Source: Roseovarius sp.
GTDB taxonomy: Bacteria > Pseudomonadota > Alphaproteobacteria > Rhodobacterales > Rhodobacteraceae
Reading direction: 5' to 3'
NCBI RefSeq assembly: GCF_027019125.1
Contig: NZ_JALUXE010000032.1
Span: 1 to 64,000 of the forward strand
Length of the DNA stretch: 64,000 nucleotides
The position numbers and the translations under genes are program-made. The notes under the pieces are model-generated. The model was not told the origin of the DNA. It saw nothing but the letters and a program-made list of their open reading frames with translations, and ran no database searches. Positions 26,553 through 35,458 of the stretch are shown here, in pieces (positions within the stretch are counted from its first letter, which is position 1; each line of letters starts with the position of its first letter).

Positions 26553-27406
26553 GCAGCATCCCCTTCGATGGCGGCGCGCAGGGCGGGCTCGTCGAGCGGC
26601 GTTTCGGTGAAGATCGCCCAGGCATCCACGCCCTGGCCGAAGAACAGCTCGTAGCCCGAGATGATCTGCAGCCCGGCGGCGGTGGCGTCGTGCAGGAACT
26701 GTGTGTCGACGGGGGTATAGACCGCATCAAAGGCCCATTTGGCCCCGGCCATGGCGGGGGCGGGCAGGGGGGTGCCGCCGATGCCGACCATGCCAAGGGG
26801 GGTGCAATTGATGAGGCCATCGGCCCCCATGGCGGCGCTGACGGGATCGGTCGAGACCTCGATTTTTGTGTCGGTGCCAAGGGCGCGCAGGCTGGCGGCC
26901 AGTGCCTCGGCCTTGGCGGCATCGAGATCGACGCAGCGGATGGCGGTGGCGTTGAGGCCGATCAGACCGAAGGCCACCGCCTTGCCCACGCCGCCCGTGC
27001 CAATGAGGCAGACGGTGCCGGGATTGGCCGTGCCCAGCACCGCCCGATAGGCGCGCATGAAGCCGGTGTAATCGGTGTTGAAGCCCTTCGGGCCGTCCGC
27101 GCCAAAGATCACGGTATTGACCGCGCCGATGGCACGCACCAGCGGGTCGGAGACCGTGACGCGGCGGGTCACGAGTTCCTTGTAGGGGTAGGTGATGTTG
27201 AGGCCGCGATAGCCTGTTGCCTGCGCCTGATCGAACACCTCGTCAAAGGTGAGGTGCAGGTCGCGCGGGATCAGGCGGTCGTAGGTCACGTCGAGGCCGG
27301 TCAACTGGCCCGCCGTGACATGCAGGCGCGGCGATTTCGAGCGGGTGATATTATCGCCGATGAGGCCGAGTTTCACGGCGCGGGTGCGGGTCGTGGTCAT
27401 GGTCAT
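26549..27406 (-). CDS. Shikimate (quinate) dehydrogenase, catabolic AroE paralogue
   Basis: 285 residues with the AroE fold: substrate site SKSPRLH, catalytic Lys region NITYPYKEL, NTDYTGF, and the nucleotide loop GTGGVGKAVAFGLI. The operon position suggests oxidation of shikimate to 3-dehydroshikimate for degradation, not biosynthesis. No dehydroquinase gene is in the cluster, so quinate alone could not be fully handled here. Confidence 0.88.
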   Translation of the reverse strand: MTMTTTRTRAVKLGLIGDNITRSKSPRLHVTAGQLTGLDVTYDRLIPRDLHLTFDEVFDQAQATGYRGLNITYPYKELVTRRVTVSDPLVRAIGAVNTVIFGADGPKGFNTDYTGFMRAYRAVLGTANPGTVCLIGTGGVGKAVAFGLIGLNATAIRCVDLDAAKAEALAASLRALGTDTKIEVSTDPVSAAMGADGLINCTPLGMVGIGGTPLPAPAMAGAKWAFDAVYTPVDTQFLHDATAAGLQIISGYELFFGQGVDAWAIFTETPLDEPALRAAIEGDAA

Positions 27407-28905
27407 GCCTTTCGGAAGAGGCGGGTTTTCAGGGCGGTCCAGAGCGGGGTCTGGCTGACGAAGATCAGGATCACCGCCGCAAAGAGGGTGACGGAAAGAG
27501 GGCTGGTGAGGATGCCTTCGAAGAAGCGGCCGAGGTCCTCGCGCTCGGAGATGATGGCGCGGCGCCAGTTGTCATCGAGCAGGCGCGACAGGATCACGCC
27601 GAGGATGACGGGGCCCAGCGGATAGCCGTAGTGGCGCATGAAGTAGCCAAAGACGCCAAAGCCCAGCATCCAGTAGACATCGGAAATCGCGTTGTTGACC
27701 GCATAGGCCCCGACGATGGACAGCAGGAGAATGAGCGGGATGATGACGGCGCGGGGCATTTCCACGATCTTGGTGAAGATGCGGATGCCGGTGAGGCCAA
27801 AGATCAGCATGAAGATATTGGCCATGAAGAGCGCACCGACGATGAACCAGAACATATCGGGCTGATCCACCATCAGCATCGGGCCGGGGTTGAGCCCGTG
27901 GATGAAAAGCGCGCCGATCATGATGGCGGTGACGGCATCGCCGGGGATGCCCAGCGTCATCATCGGGATGAAGGCCCCGCCCACGGCGGCGTTGTTGGCG
28001 GTCTCGGGCGCGACGAGCCCCTCCATCGCGCCTTTTCCAAAGGGGACCTTGGGGGTCTTGGTCACGCGCTTGGCATGGTCATAGGCCATGAGGGCCGCGA
28101 TGTCGCCGCCCGTGCCGGGCAACGCGCCGATGATCACGCCGATGGTCGAGGTTTGCAGCGAGAGTGGCAGGTATTTGCGGATCACGCCGAAGGAGGGCAC
28201 GATCCTGGTGATTTTCTGGCGCACGGCGGTCTTGTTGACGTTCTGGAGTTGCAAGAGCGCCTCGGACACGCCGAACATGCCGATCATCACGGCGATGAAG
28301 GAAATCCCGCCCTCCATCAGTTGCAGATCGAAGGTGAGGCGTTCGGTGAAGGTGAGCGGATCACGCCCGACCGCGCCGATGGCAAGGCCCAAGGCCCCGG
28401 CAAAGATGCCCTTGACCAGAGAGCCCGACGAGAGCGAGCCGACCAAAAGGATGCCCAGAACCGCCAGGAGCATGTAGTCGCGCGGTTGGAACTTGAGCGC
28501 AAAGACCGAGACATAGGGCGCGGCGAGGGCCAGAACGAGGATGCCGATCAGCCCGCCGAAAAAGGACATGACGGTGGTCACGCCAATCGCCTGTCCTGCC
28601 TCGCCGCGCTGGGCCATGGGATAGCCATCGAGGGCCGTGGCAATGGCCGAGGGCGCGCCGGGGATATTGAGCAGGATCGCCGTGCGCGAGCCGCCATAGA
28701 CACCGCCCATATAGATGCCGACCATGAGGGAAATCGCCGGATAGACATCCCACGAGAAGGTAAAGGAAATGAGGATCGACACGGCCATCGTGACCGAAAG
28801 GCCCGGGATTGCCCCGATATAGATGCCCGCGAAGGTGCCGACGCCGACCAGAAGCAGCAGATCAGGTTGGGTAAAGACCGTGAGAAGGGCGAGAAACGCT
28901 TCCAT
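27403..28905 (-). CDS. tctA: Tripartite tricarboxylate transporter (TTT) large permease, TctA family
   Basis: A 500-residue inner-membrane protein with about 11-12 hydrophobic segments and TctA landmarks GAIPGLSVTMAVSI, YGGSRTAILLNIPGAPS and IGALPGTGGDIAALMAYDHAK. It forms the translocation channel with TctB and receives ligand from the periplasmic TctC-type protein. ATGA overlap with aroE couples uptake to catabolism. Confidence 0.93.
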   Translation of the reverse strand: MEAFLALLTVFTQPDLLLLVGVGTFAGIYIGAIPGLSVTMAVSILISFTFSWDVYPAISLMVGIYMGGVYGGSRTAILLNIPGAPSAIATALDGYPMAQRGEAGQAIGVTTVMSFFGGLIGILVLALAAPYVSVFALKFQPRDYMLLAVLGILLVGSLSSGSLVKGIFAGALGLAIGAVGRDPLTFTERLTFDLQLMEGGISFIAVMIGMFGVSEALLQLQNVNKTAVRQKITRIVPSFGVIRKYLPLSLQTSTIGVIIGALPGTGGDIAALMAYDHAKRVTKTPKVPFGKGAMEGLVAPETANNAAVGGAFIPMMTLGIPGDAVTAIMIGALFIHGLNPGPMLMVDQPDMFWFIVGALFMANIFMLIFGLTGIRIFTKIVEMPRAVIIPLILLLSIVGAYAVNNAISDVYWMLGFGVFGYFMRHYGYPLGPVILGVILSRLLDDNWRRAIISEREDLGRFFEGILTSPLSVTLFAAVILIFVSQTPLWTALKTRLFRKA

Positions 28906-29480
28906 CAGGCGCCCCCCCCGGACAGAAGTGTGCGGAAGACCTGGATGATCTCTGCCTCGGGCACCACGCCGGAGGGCAGGAGCACGGTAAAGATCACGCG
29001 GAACACGATCCAGATCACGGCAAGGGCAAAGAGGGCTGTGAGGATGGTCCGGGGCCAGCCCCAGCCGGACAAGAGCCGGATTGCGGCAATCAGAAAGAGG
29101 GCTGCGGTGGGCAGGAAGCCAAGAGGTTTCAGAGCGAGGCCGAAGATCACGAGGAAGGCCACGAAGACGAGGACCGTGACCGGCAGGATGTCACGCGCGA
29201 GGGTTTCGGTCGTGACCCGCGGCAGGCGCGCGGTGCGCCAGGTGACGACGAGGGCCGCGATGAGCATGACGGCGGTGGTGGCCATGGGCACCGAGCCGGG
29301 GGCCGAGAGGGCGTCAAACCCGGAAATTGCGTAGGCGTTGTAGAGCAGGATCGCGCTGGCACCCGTGAGGAAGAGGGCAAAGCCCAACTCGCCGGGTCTG
29401 CGCTCGGCAGGGTATCCGCCGGGGGTTGCGTCGGACGTGCCGTCGTGGTGGTCCTGATCGCCTCTGAATTCGGGGTCCAT
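28905..29480 (-). CDS. tctB: TTT small permease, TctB family
   Basis: 191 residues with four predicted membrane helices (ALFLTGASAILLYN, VTVLVFVAFLVIFGLAL, ILTALFALAVIWIVF and one between). The ATG at 29480 follows GGAGGAG at good spacing; the longer open frame upstream is rejected. It overlaps the tctA start by one base. Confidence 0.88.
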   Translation of the reverse strand: MDPEFRGDQDHHDGTSDATPGGYPAERRPGELGFALFLTGASAILLYNAYAISGFDALSAPGSVPMATTAVMLIAALVVTWRTARLPRVTTETLARDILPVTVLVFVAFLVIFGLALKPLGFLPTAALFLIAAIRLLSGWGWPRTILTALFALAVIWIVFRVIFTVLLPSGVVPEAEIIQVFRTLLSGGGA

Positions 29481-29685
29481 GCGGGTCTCCTCCGTTGACG
29501 TGGCGGTGATCGTGCAGGCCATGTGCCGCCCAGCCCAAAGCCGTCGGCGGGATGCCGATGCGCTGACTCACGATCTGTCTGATTTGAGGCAACAGCGAGA
29601 TCGAAAGTCACGCGTGTTGTGTCTGTGCGGCGCGCGGCGCGGGCCGGGGAGTGGCTGGCCCAGCGGCCAGCCACGCGGTCAGGGT

Positions 29686-30690
29686 TTACTGGCCCGGACG
29701 GGCGATGCCGAACTCTTCCGGCGAGGCCTTGGTCAGACCTGCGTCTTGCAGGAGCCATGCGGTGTTTTGCTGCCAGGTGGTCAGGAACTCGGCGGCGGCG
29801 TCGCCGCTGATCGACATCATGGTGAAGCCGCGGCCATCCATCAGCGACAGGAAGTCGGGGTTCTGCGCGCCCGTGGCATAGGCCTCGGTCAGTTTGGCCA
29901 CCACGTCATCGGGGGTGCCTTTGGGGACGAAGACGCCAAAGAACGGACCCCAGGGCAGATAGGTGCTGTAGCCGTCGTTGAAGGAGGTGACGGTGGGCAC
30001 GTCGGGCAGCTTGGGGCTGGCCTCGGTGTCGAAGATCGCCAGCGGTTTCATCGCCCCGGCGCGGATCGACTCGATGGCGGCCCCGAGAACGGCGGGCATC
30101 ACGTCGATGGCGCCGCTCTGGAGCGCGGTGAGGGCAGGGCCGTCGCCGTCATAGGGGATGGCTGTCACGTCGAGTTCGCCTTCGACGGTGTTCATCATCG
30201 CGGTGACGACGGAGGGCACGCCGCCCGGACCGGTGGAGCCGAGGCGCAACTCGCCCGGATTGGCCTTGATGAAATCCATCATGCCGGCGTAATCGTCGAA
30301 AGGTGCGTCGTTGCGGGCCACGAGAATGGGTGTGCCGCGCGCGAGAATGTTGATCGGGGTGAATTCCGAGTAATCCTTGTCGCCAAGGCCCATCACCTTG
30401 TAGAGCAGCGGGTTTTCGGCGCCCATCAGCAGCGTGTAGCCATCGGCATCCGAGCCTGCGACATGGTTGAGGGCAATCGCGCCCACGGCGCCGGTCATGT
30501 TCTGCATGACCACGGTGCCACCCAGCACGGCTTCGGCATGGGGGGTGACGGCGCGCATCACGGTGTCGGTCGAGCCCCCGGCCCCCCACTGGATGATGCC
30601 CTGAATTTCCTTGGCGGGGTAGTCTTGCGCGGTCGCGACGGCGGCACTGAGGCCGAACGCAACGAAGGCGCCAATCAATTTACGAGACAT
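29686..30690 (-). CDS. tctC: TTT periplasmic substrate-binding protein, TctC/Bug family
   Basis: 334 residues with a signal peptide (1 to about 21, ending ATAQ) and Bug-family signatures WGAGGSTDTVMRA and LRLGSTGPGGVPS. It binds a carboxylate in the periplasm for the TctAB permease. The likely ligand, from the following genes, is shikimate, dehydroshikimate or protocatechuate. GGGAGG precedes the ATG. A 205-bp gap to tctB holds no gene. Confidence 0.9.
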   Translation of the reverse strand: MSRKLIGAFVAFGLSAAVATAQDYPAKEIQGIIQWGAGGSTDTVMRAVTPHAEAVLGGTVVMQNMTGAVGAIALNHVAGSDADGYTLLMGAENPLLYKVMGLGDKDYSEFTPINILARGTPILVARNDAPFDDYAGMMDFIKANPGELRLGSTGPGGVPSVVTAMMNTVEGELDVTAIPYDGDGPALTALQSGAIDVMPAVLGAAIESIRAGAMKPLAIFDTEASPKLPDVPTVTSFNDGYSTYLPWGPFFGVFVPKGTPDDVVAKLTEAYATGAQNPDFLSLMDGRGFTMMSISGDAAAEFLTTWQQNTAWLLQDAGLTKASPEEFGIARPGQ

Positions 30691-30756
30691 CTCTGTCCTC
30701 CCTGGATTTCAACGCTGACGATTCGCTCCTCGCATCGCCAGTTGATCCCTTTATGT

Positions 30757-30802
30757 ACCTTGGGGTTAATTTGTCAAGAAAAATGGACCTGCGGGTTAAA
30801 TT
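30757..30802. promoter_or_regulatory. Two 16-bp direct repeats between tctC and the TetR gene
   Basis: ACCTTGGGGTTAATTT (30757-30772) and ACCTGCGGGTTAAATT (30787-30802) lie exactly 30 bases apart, about three helical turns, in the divergent promoter region. They are good candidates for the operator of the adjacent TetR-type regulator. Confidence 0.65.
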
Positions 30803-30846
30803 CGTGCTATCCAATAAGGAATCAGAGTTTGAAATGAGGCGGTTGC

Positions 30847-31539
30847 ATGGACGCGTCCGAGGGCGGTGCAGGCCAGAAGCGCAAGACATCGTGGAAGAAA
30901 GACCCCGAGGCGGTGCGCCGGGACATTCTGCATATCGCCACGCAGGAATTCGCGGCGCATGGGCTGTCGGGGGCCAATATCAACGAGATCGCGCGCCAGA
31001 CCTCTACTTCCAAGCGGATGATCTACTATTACTTCGGTGACAAGGAAGGTCTCTATCAGGCGGTGCTGGAGGGGGTCTATGCCACGCTGCGCGCGCGCGA
31101 GGACGATCTGGATGTAGCCGGGCTCGAGCCGGTGGCGGCGCTGCGGCGGCTGATCGAGGCCACCTTCGAGGCGCATGTGACCGCGCCGCATTTCATCCGG
31201 CTGGTGATGATCGAGAACATCCACAACGCCGAATATCTGCGCAAATCCGAGATCGTGCCACGCCTGAACCGCTCGATCATCGACAAGCTCGAGGATGTCT
31301 GCGCGCGGGGCAAGGCGGCGGGGCTGTTCCGGGCGGGGGTGGATGCGCTGGAGCTGCATTGGCTGACGAGTTCGTTCAGCTTCTACAACGTGTCGAACCG
31401 GGCGACTTTTTCGACGTCGTTCGGCAACGATCTCTATGCCGAGGGGCGGCAGGCGGCGCTGTTGGAACGGTTGGTCGACATGGTGCTGGCCAGCGTGGTG
31501 ATCGGCTATGAGCCGCGAAGCTGGAGCGCCTCTGTCTGA
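30847..31539 (+). CDS. TetR-family regulator of the shikimate/protocatechuate operon
   Basis: 230 residues with an N-terminal TetR DNA-binding domain (ILHIATQEFAAHGLSGANIN, TSKRMIYYYFGDKEGLY) and a C-terminal ligand-binding region (MIENIHNAEYLRKSE). It is divergent from tctC with a 156-bp shared promoter region holding the direct repeats, so it most likely controls the tct-aroE-pca operon, with an aromatic or shikimate-like effector. A LysR-type PcaQ is not present in the window. Confidence 0.88.
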   Translation: MDASEGGAGQKRKTSWKKDPEAVRRDILHIATQEFAAHGLSGANINEIARQTSTSKRMIYYYFGDKEGLYQAVLEGVYATLRAREDDLDVAGLEPVAALRRLIEATFEAHVTAPHFIRLVMIENIHNAEYLRKSEIVPRLNRSIIDKLEDVCARGKAAGLFRAGVDALELHWLTSSFSFYNVSNRATFSTSFGNDLYAEGRQAALLERLVDMVLASVVIGYEPRSWSASV

Positions 31540-31566
31540 CGTGGGGCTGGCGCGGCACACACGAAA

Positions 31567-31592
31567 CGGGCCGGGCGTGAACGCCCGACCCG
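31567..31592. terminator. Hairpin between convergent TetR and PRC-barrel genes
   Basis: CGGGCG-TGAA-CGCCCG with a further CGGG/CCCG extension after one mismatch. It can serve both convergent genes. Confidence 0.6.
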
Positions 31593-31620
31593 CATCACGT
31601 TCGGATTTTTCGGGGGCGTT

Positions 31621-32097
31621 TCAGCCCTTCCACTCTTTCATCGCTTCGAACTCTTCGATGGTGAGGCTGGTCGTGGCCTCGAGAGTATCGGTCTCGCCTG
31701 CCTGATCGCGGCTGATCTCGATTTCTTCAAACGCGACCGCGACCGGCTTTTCGCCCAGCCCGAGGAAGCCGCCCACGTCGACGATGACCTGCTCGACCTG
31801 ACCGTCATCGGTCAGCACGATGTCGGAGATTTCGCCGACACGCTCGTCGGTGGCGTCGAAGAGCGCCACGCCTTCGAGGTCCTCGGCGGTCAGCGCGGTG
31901 CGCTCCTCATCGGTCAGTTGCGGCATCACGCCCGCATCGGCGCTGCTGTCGGTGTTGGCTTTGGTTGCGGAGTGGTCGCTCGACACATCAGAGGATTCCG
32001 TCACGCTCGGGCTGGTCTGGTCCGTGGTTTCGGCCTGCGCCACGGCTGGCATTGCGGTCAGAGCGACGATGGCGGTGGTTGCGAGAATACGTTTCAT
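31621..32097 (-). CDS. Exported PRC-barrel domain protein
   Basis: 158 residues: signal peptide (1 to about 21, PAVAQA), a Ser/Thr/Asp-rich linker, then a PRC-barrel (EDLEGVALFDATDERVGEIS, then IVDVGGFLGLGEKPVAV). PRC-barrels bind proteins or RNA; periplasmic versions are common in Rhizobiales and Rhodobacterales and are often stress-induced. AGGAG precedes the ATG. No EcfG-type promoter was found upstream. Confidence 0.85.
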   Translation of the reverse strand: MKRILATTAIVALTAMPAVAQAETTDQTSPSVTESSDVSSDHSATKANTDSSADAGVMPQLTDEERTALTAEDLEGVALFDATDERVGEISDIVLTDDGQVEQVIVDVGGFLGLGEKPVAVAFEEIEISRDQAGETDTLEATTSLTIEEFEAMKEWKG

Positions 32098-32218
32098 TGC
32101 TTGAACTCCTCAGTCCTGCGTTGAAGGGATGCTGCGGGGATGCAGCGCCCTGTTCACCCAACCATCGGTGACGCGGAAAGTTTCTCGTACGGGGTGAAAA
32201 AACATATGAAAATCAGAG

Positions 32219-32243
32219 GGAACATTGATCGCCCTCATACGTT
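32219..32243 (+). promoter_or_regulatory. EcfG-type promoter before the PLDc_N-domain gene
   Basis: GGAAC (32219-32223), 16 bases, CGTT (32240-32243): exact match to the alphaproteobacterial general stress sigma factor consensus, 85 bases before the ATG. Confidence 0.75.
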
Positions 32244-32327
32244 TCATGACTGCAGGCCCCGTTTGAATCCGGGGGGATTATCCGATGCGCCGCGCGCGGC
32301 GCGCGAAGTAAGATTGGAGTTTGGACG

Positions 32328-32513
32328 ATGCTTGAGATCACCGGCATTGGCGGGATCATTCTGTTGATCCTCGATATTTGGGCCATCATTTCGGTTGTGG
32401 GGTCGGGGGCGACCACGGGCAAGAAGGTGCTCTGGGTTGTGTTGGTCCTGTTGCTGCCGCTTTTGGGCTTTATCCTCTGGCTATTGTTCGGGCCGCGCTC
32501 TGGCCGGGCGTGA
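32328..32513 (+). CDS. Small membrane protein with PLDc_N (phospholipase D N-terminal) domain
   Basis: 61 residues with two hydrophobic helices (GGIILLILDIWAIISVV, VLWVVLVLLLPLLGFILWLL) ending in FGPRSGRA, the PLDc_N pattern found in cardiolipin synthases and in stand-alone small proteins. It is followed by a phospholipase-D-like gene with its own promoter. An upstream EcfG promoter makes it a likely stress gene. Its biochemical role is unknown. Confidence 0.8.
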   Translation: MLEITGIGGIILLILDIWAIISVVGSGATTGKKVLWVVLVLLLPLLGFILWLLFGPRSGRA

Positions 32514-32564
32514 CGCCGGCCTTGCGGCAGGGCATCCTTTCTTTGGTGGCTCCGAATTTTTCAG

Positions 32565-32589
32565 GGAACCGAATGGCGGGATGCGCGTT
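32565..32589 (+). promoter_or_regulatory. EcfG-type promoter before the phospholipase D-like gene
   Basis: GGAAC (32565-32569), 16 bases, CGTT (32586-32589). The ATG chosen for the gene is at 32778, leaving a leader of about 180 bases. Confidence 0.7.
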
Positions 32590-32777
32590 GCAAAAATATG
32601 GTCGGCGTGATGCGCCGACCGTCCGGAGCCTGACAGTCATCCCCCAAGATGCAAGCCAAGCTCTGCCGCACCCGGCCCGTGTCCCTGGGGTGCGTGCCCC
32701 CGCCTGTCCCGGCGGGGGCATTTACGACAGATCGTTCGGGAGACCGGACCTGGATTCAACCTCTGATCGGCAGGACA

Positions 32778-34355
32778 ATGACCCAAGGCAGGCCCGCGCA
32801 GGGTGATACAGCAGCAGATGCGATCACGGACCTTGAGGTTCTGATTACCGCGGAAGAGGCGTATCCGGCTTTGGAACGCGCCTTTTTGCAGGCGCAGACC
32901 GAGATTTCGGCCTGTTTCCGGGTTTTCGATTTGCGGACGCGCCTGCGTTCGGCCGAGGCGCGCGCGATCGGTGCGACGTGGTTCGATCTTGTCGTTCACA
33001 CGCTTGACCGCGGGGTGGCGATCCGGCTTGTCGTGTCGGATTTCGATCCGATTGCCGCGGTGCATCTGCACCGGTTGGCATGGCAGACCCTGCGTCAGAT
33101 CGCGGCGGTTCGGGAAATGGCGAAGCCAGAGGCGCGGCTCGACTTTACCGTGGCGCTGCATGCGGCCAAGAGCGGGATATTCCCCCGCCTGCTGCTCTAT
33201 CCGCTGGTGCGGATGAAAATCCGCGAGATGTTGGACCGCTGGTGCCACATGAACAAGGACGAGCGCGAGCGGTTCCGGGTCGAGACGCCGCGCTTGCGCA
33301 GCCTTTGCCGTGTGGATGAACGGGATCAACTGTGTTTCCCGATGCGATTGATGGACCTGCATCCGGCGACGCATCATCAGAAGCTGGCGGTGTTCGACCG
33401 CCGTCTGGTTTATATCGGCGGTCTCGATCTGAATGAGCGGCGGTATGACACCAAGGACCATCGCCAAGAGCCGAACCAGACCTGGCATGATGTGCAGGTT
33501 CTGGCGACGGGCAGGGTCGCCGAGGCAGCACAGGCACATCTGGAGGGATTTCTGGCAGCGGTTGCGCGCAGATCCGAGCCGCCGCCGCAGGTGCCGGGAT
33601 TTCTGCGCACGCTGTCGCGCCGCCGGTTGAGCGCGCCGATGCGATTGTCACCGCATCGTGTCCTGCGCGAGATCGAGCGCGCGCATACGGGGGCTATCGC
33701 ATCGGCGGAGCGGCTGATCTATCTGGAAACGCAGTATTTTCGGCATGTGCCTCTGGCGCGGGCCTTGGCGCGGCGGGCGGGGCAATGCCCGGACCTGCGC
33801 CTGATCCTTGTTCTGCCGGCGGCCCCCGAGGAAGTGGCGTTTTCGAGCGATCCGGGGCTCGACGGACGGTTTGGCGAGCATCAGCAGGCGCGGGCGCTGG
33901 CCTATCTCAAGGCGGCGTTCGGGCCTGAGCGGCTGGTGATCGCATCGCCGGTGCAGCCGCGCGCCAGCGACAGCGCTGCGCGTGATGCGCTGGAGGGCGC
34001 GCCGCTGATCTATGTGCATTCCAAGGTTTCGATCTTTGACGAGGCGGAGGCGATCGTTTCTTCGGCCAATCTCAACGGACGCAGCATGAGATGGGACACC
34101 GAAGCGGGGCTGCATGTGACCCGGAGCGATCATGTCGCCGAAATCAGGGCAAAGGTGATGGGCTGCTGGGTGCCGAAGGAGGCGGATGCATCGTTTCTCG
34201 ACATCGAGACAGCCTTTGACGCGTGGCAGCGCATGGTCGCAAGCAACAGCGTGCTGCCGCCGCAGCATCGTGCGGGATTCCTGGTGGATTACGATTCGGA
34301 CGCCGCCCAGGCGATTGCGACGCCCCTGCCGGGGATGCCTGAAGAGGTGGTTTAG
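32778..34355 (+). CDS. Phospholipase D-like / cardiolipin synthase-like protein
   Basis: 525 residues with two HKD motifs, HHQKLAVFD and HSKVSIFD, the catalytic pair of the phospholipase D superfamily; NGRSMRWDTEAGL follows the second. The ATG at 32778 (AGGA upstream) is preferred over the longer frame, whose extension is not family-like. It may act on membrane phospholipids during stress. Its end overlaps the convergent transporter gene by four bases. Confidence 0.82.
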   Translation: MTQGRPAQGDTAADAITDLEVLITAEEAYPALERAFLQAQTEISACFRVFDLRTRLRSAEARAIGATWFDLVVHTLDRGVAIRLVVSDFDPIAAVHLHRLAWQTLRQIAAVREMAKPEARLDFTVALHAAKSGIFPRLLLYPLVRMKIREMLDRWCHMNKDERERFRVETPRLRSLCRVDERDQLCFPMRLMDLHPATHHQKLAVFDRRLVYIGGLDLNERRYDTKDHRQEPNQTWHDVQVLATGRVAEAAQAHLEGFLAAVARRSEPPPQVPGFLRTLSRRRLSAPMRLSPHRVLREIERAHTGAIASAERLIYLETQYFRHVPLARALARRAGQCPDLRLILVLPAAPEEVAFSSDPGLDGRFGEHQQARALAYLKAAFGPERLVIASPVQPRASDSAARDALEGAPLIYVHSKVSIFDEAEAIVSSANLNGRSMRWDTEAGLHVTRSDHVAEIRAKVMGCWVPKEADASFLDIETAFDAWQRMVASNSVLPPQHRAGFLVDYDSDAAQAIATPLPGMPEEVV

Positions 34356-35407
34356 GGCGCGGGCGTGGGTGCGGTGCCGTCGACCGTGAAGATGTCGAGA
34401 AGGGCGAGGGCGATGACCAGGACCGGGATCGCGATGATGCCACCGATGGGCCCCCACAGCCAGAGCCAGAACACCAGCGACACGAAGATCAGCAGCGGGC
34501 TGACGGAAATGTGGCGTCCGACCAGGGCGGGGGTTGCGAACTGGGCCTCAAGCATGTTGAGCGCGAGAAAGATCGCCGGGGGCGCCAGGACCATCAGATC
34601 GTCAAAGGCCACGATGCCCGCCACGAGCAGCCCCGCAGTCACGGTCATTGGCCCCACGTAGAGCACGAAATTGAGCAGGGCCGCGACCATGGCCCAGACG
34701 AAAGGCCCCGGCAGGTTGATCAGCAGAAGCGCCCCGCCCAAGGCCGCACCAAGGCCGGCATTTATGCTGGAAATCGCAAGAAAATAGCGGGCGACCAGCC
34801 GTTCGGCATTGGTAAACCGGCGCTGAAGGTCGGCGGTATCGTCCGGGGTGCCGATCCAGAGCGACAGCCACGCGTACATGCCCTTGCGGGTCAGCAGGAA
34901 GAAGAAAAGCGTGCCGCAGAAAACGAGCGCCTGCGCCAGAACCACCGGGGCCATGAAGAGCGCGCTTGTGATACTTGGTATGCTGCCGCCTTCCCCGGTG
35001 TCCTTGGCGGGGGTCGGGGCGGCCCCTAGTGCGGCTTCGACCTCTCGGTTGATTTCTTCCAGACCGCGAATGAGGCTGCTGAATTCCGCGATGATCGAGC
35101 GGAGTTCGTATTGGATGCGCGGCAGTTCTTCGGCGATCTGCCAGATCACGGGTTCGGCCAGGATGGCCAGGATGGCAATGGCCGAGACCCCGAGGATCAA
35201 CACGGTCGAGGCGGCGAGACCCGGGGAAAAGCCGATGCGCTCGAAGGCATCCGTGACGGGGGCGAGCATGACCCCGGTGACGATGGCCAGGGTCATCGGT
35301 GCGAAGATGTCCGCGCCGATCTTGAGGGCGGCAAAGCTGAGGATGAGTGCGATCACGATCACCGCCACGCGCTGAGCCGGATCACCGTGGACGGAAAACC
35401 TGTGCAT
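34352..35407 (-). CDS. AI-2E family (PerM/TqsA-type) membrane transporter
   Basis: 351 residues with about eight hydrophobic segments and a long central soluble loop, the layout of the AI-2E family (VIALILSFAALKIGADIF, FVLYVGPMTVTAGLLVAG, LALNMLEAQFATPALVGRHI). Members export small molecules or ions; some act as sodium/proton antiporters. The ATG at 35407 is used. The substrate is not predictable. Confidence 0.85.
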   Translation of the reverse strand: MHRFSVHGDPAQRVAVIVIALILSFAALKIGADIFAPMTLAIVTGVMLAPVTDAFERIGFSPGLAASTVLILGVSAIAILAILAEPVIWQIAEELPRIQYELRSIIAEFSSLIRGLEEINREVEAALGAAPTPAKDTGEGGSIPSITSALFMAPVVLAQALVFCGTLFFFLLTRKGMYAWLSLWIGTPDDTADLQRRFTNAERLVARYFLAISSINAGLGAALGGALLLINLPGPFVWAMVAALLNFVLYVGPMTVTAGLLVAGIVAFDDLMVLAPPAIFLALNMLEAQFATPALVGRHISVSPLLIFVSLVFWLWLWGPIGGIIAIPVLVIALALLDIFTVDGTAPTPAP

Positions 35408-35458
35408 GAAGCCCCAACGCCGCCGCGGCGATTTTGTTCCGCCGTGGTTCCACAATTC

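Noticed and set aside
25005..29334. Long plus-strand frames opposite the quiC-like, aroE and tctA genes
   Set aside because: Antisense shadows of genes with full family motifs on the minus strand.
29479..30837. 452-codon plus-strand frame opposite tctC
   Set aside because: Antisense to a clear Bug-type binding protein; no family resemblance.
32098..32218. EcfG-type promoter for the PRC-barrel gene
   Set aside because: No GGAAC-N16/17-CGTT on the minus strand upstream of 32097, although the gene is next to the stress island.
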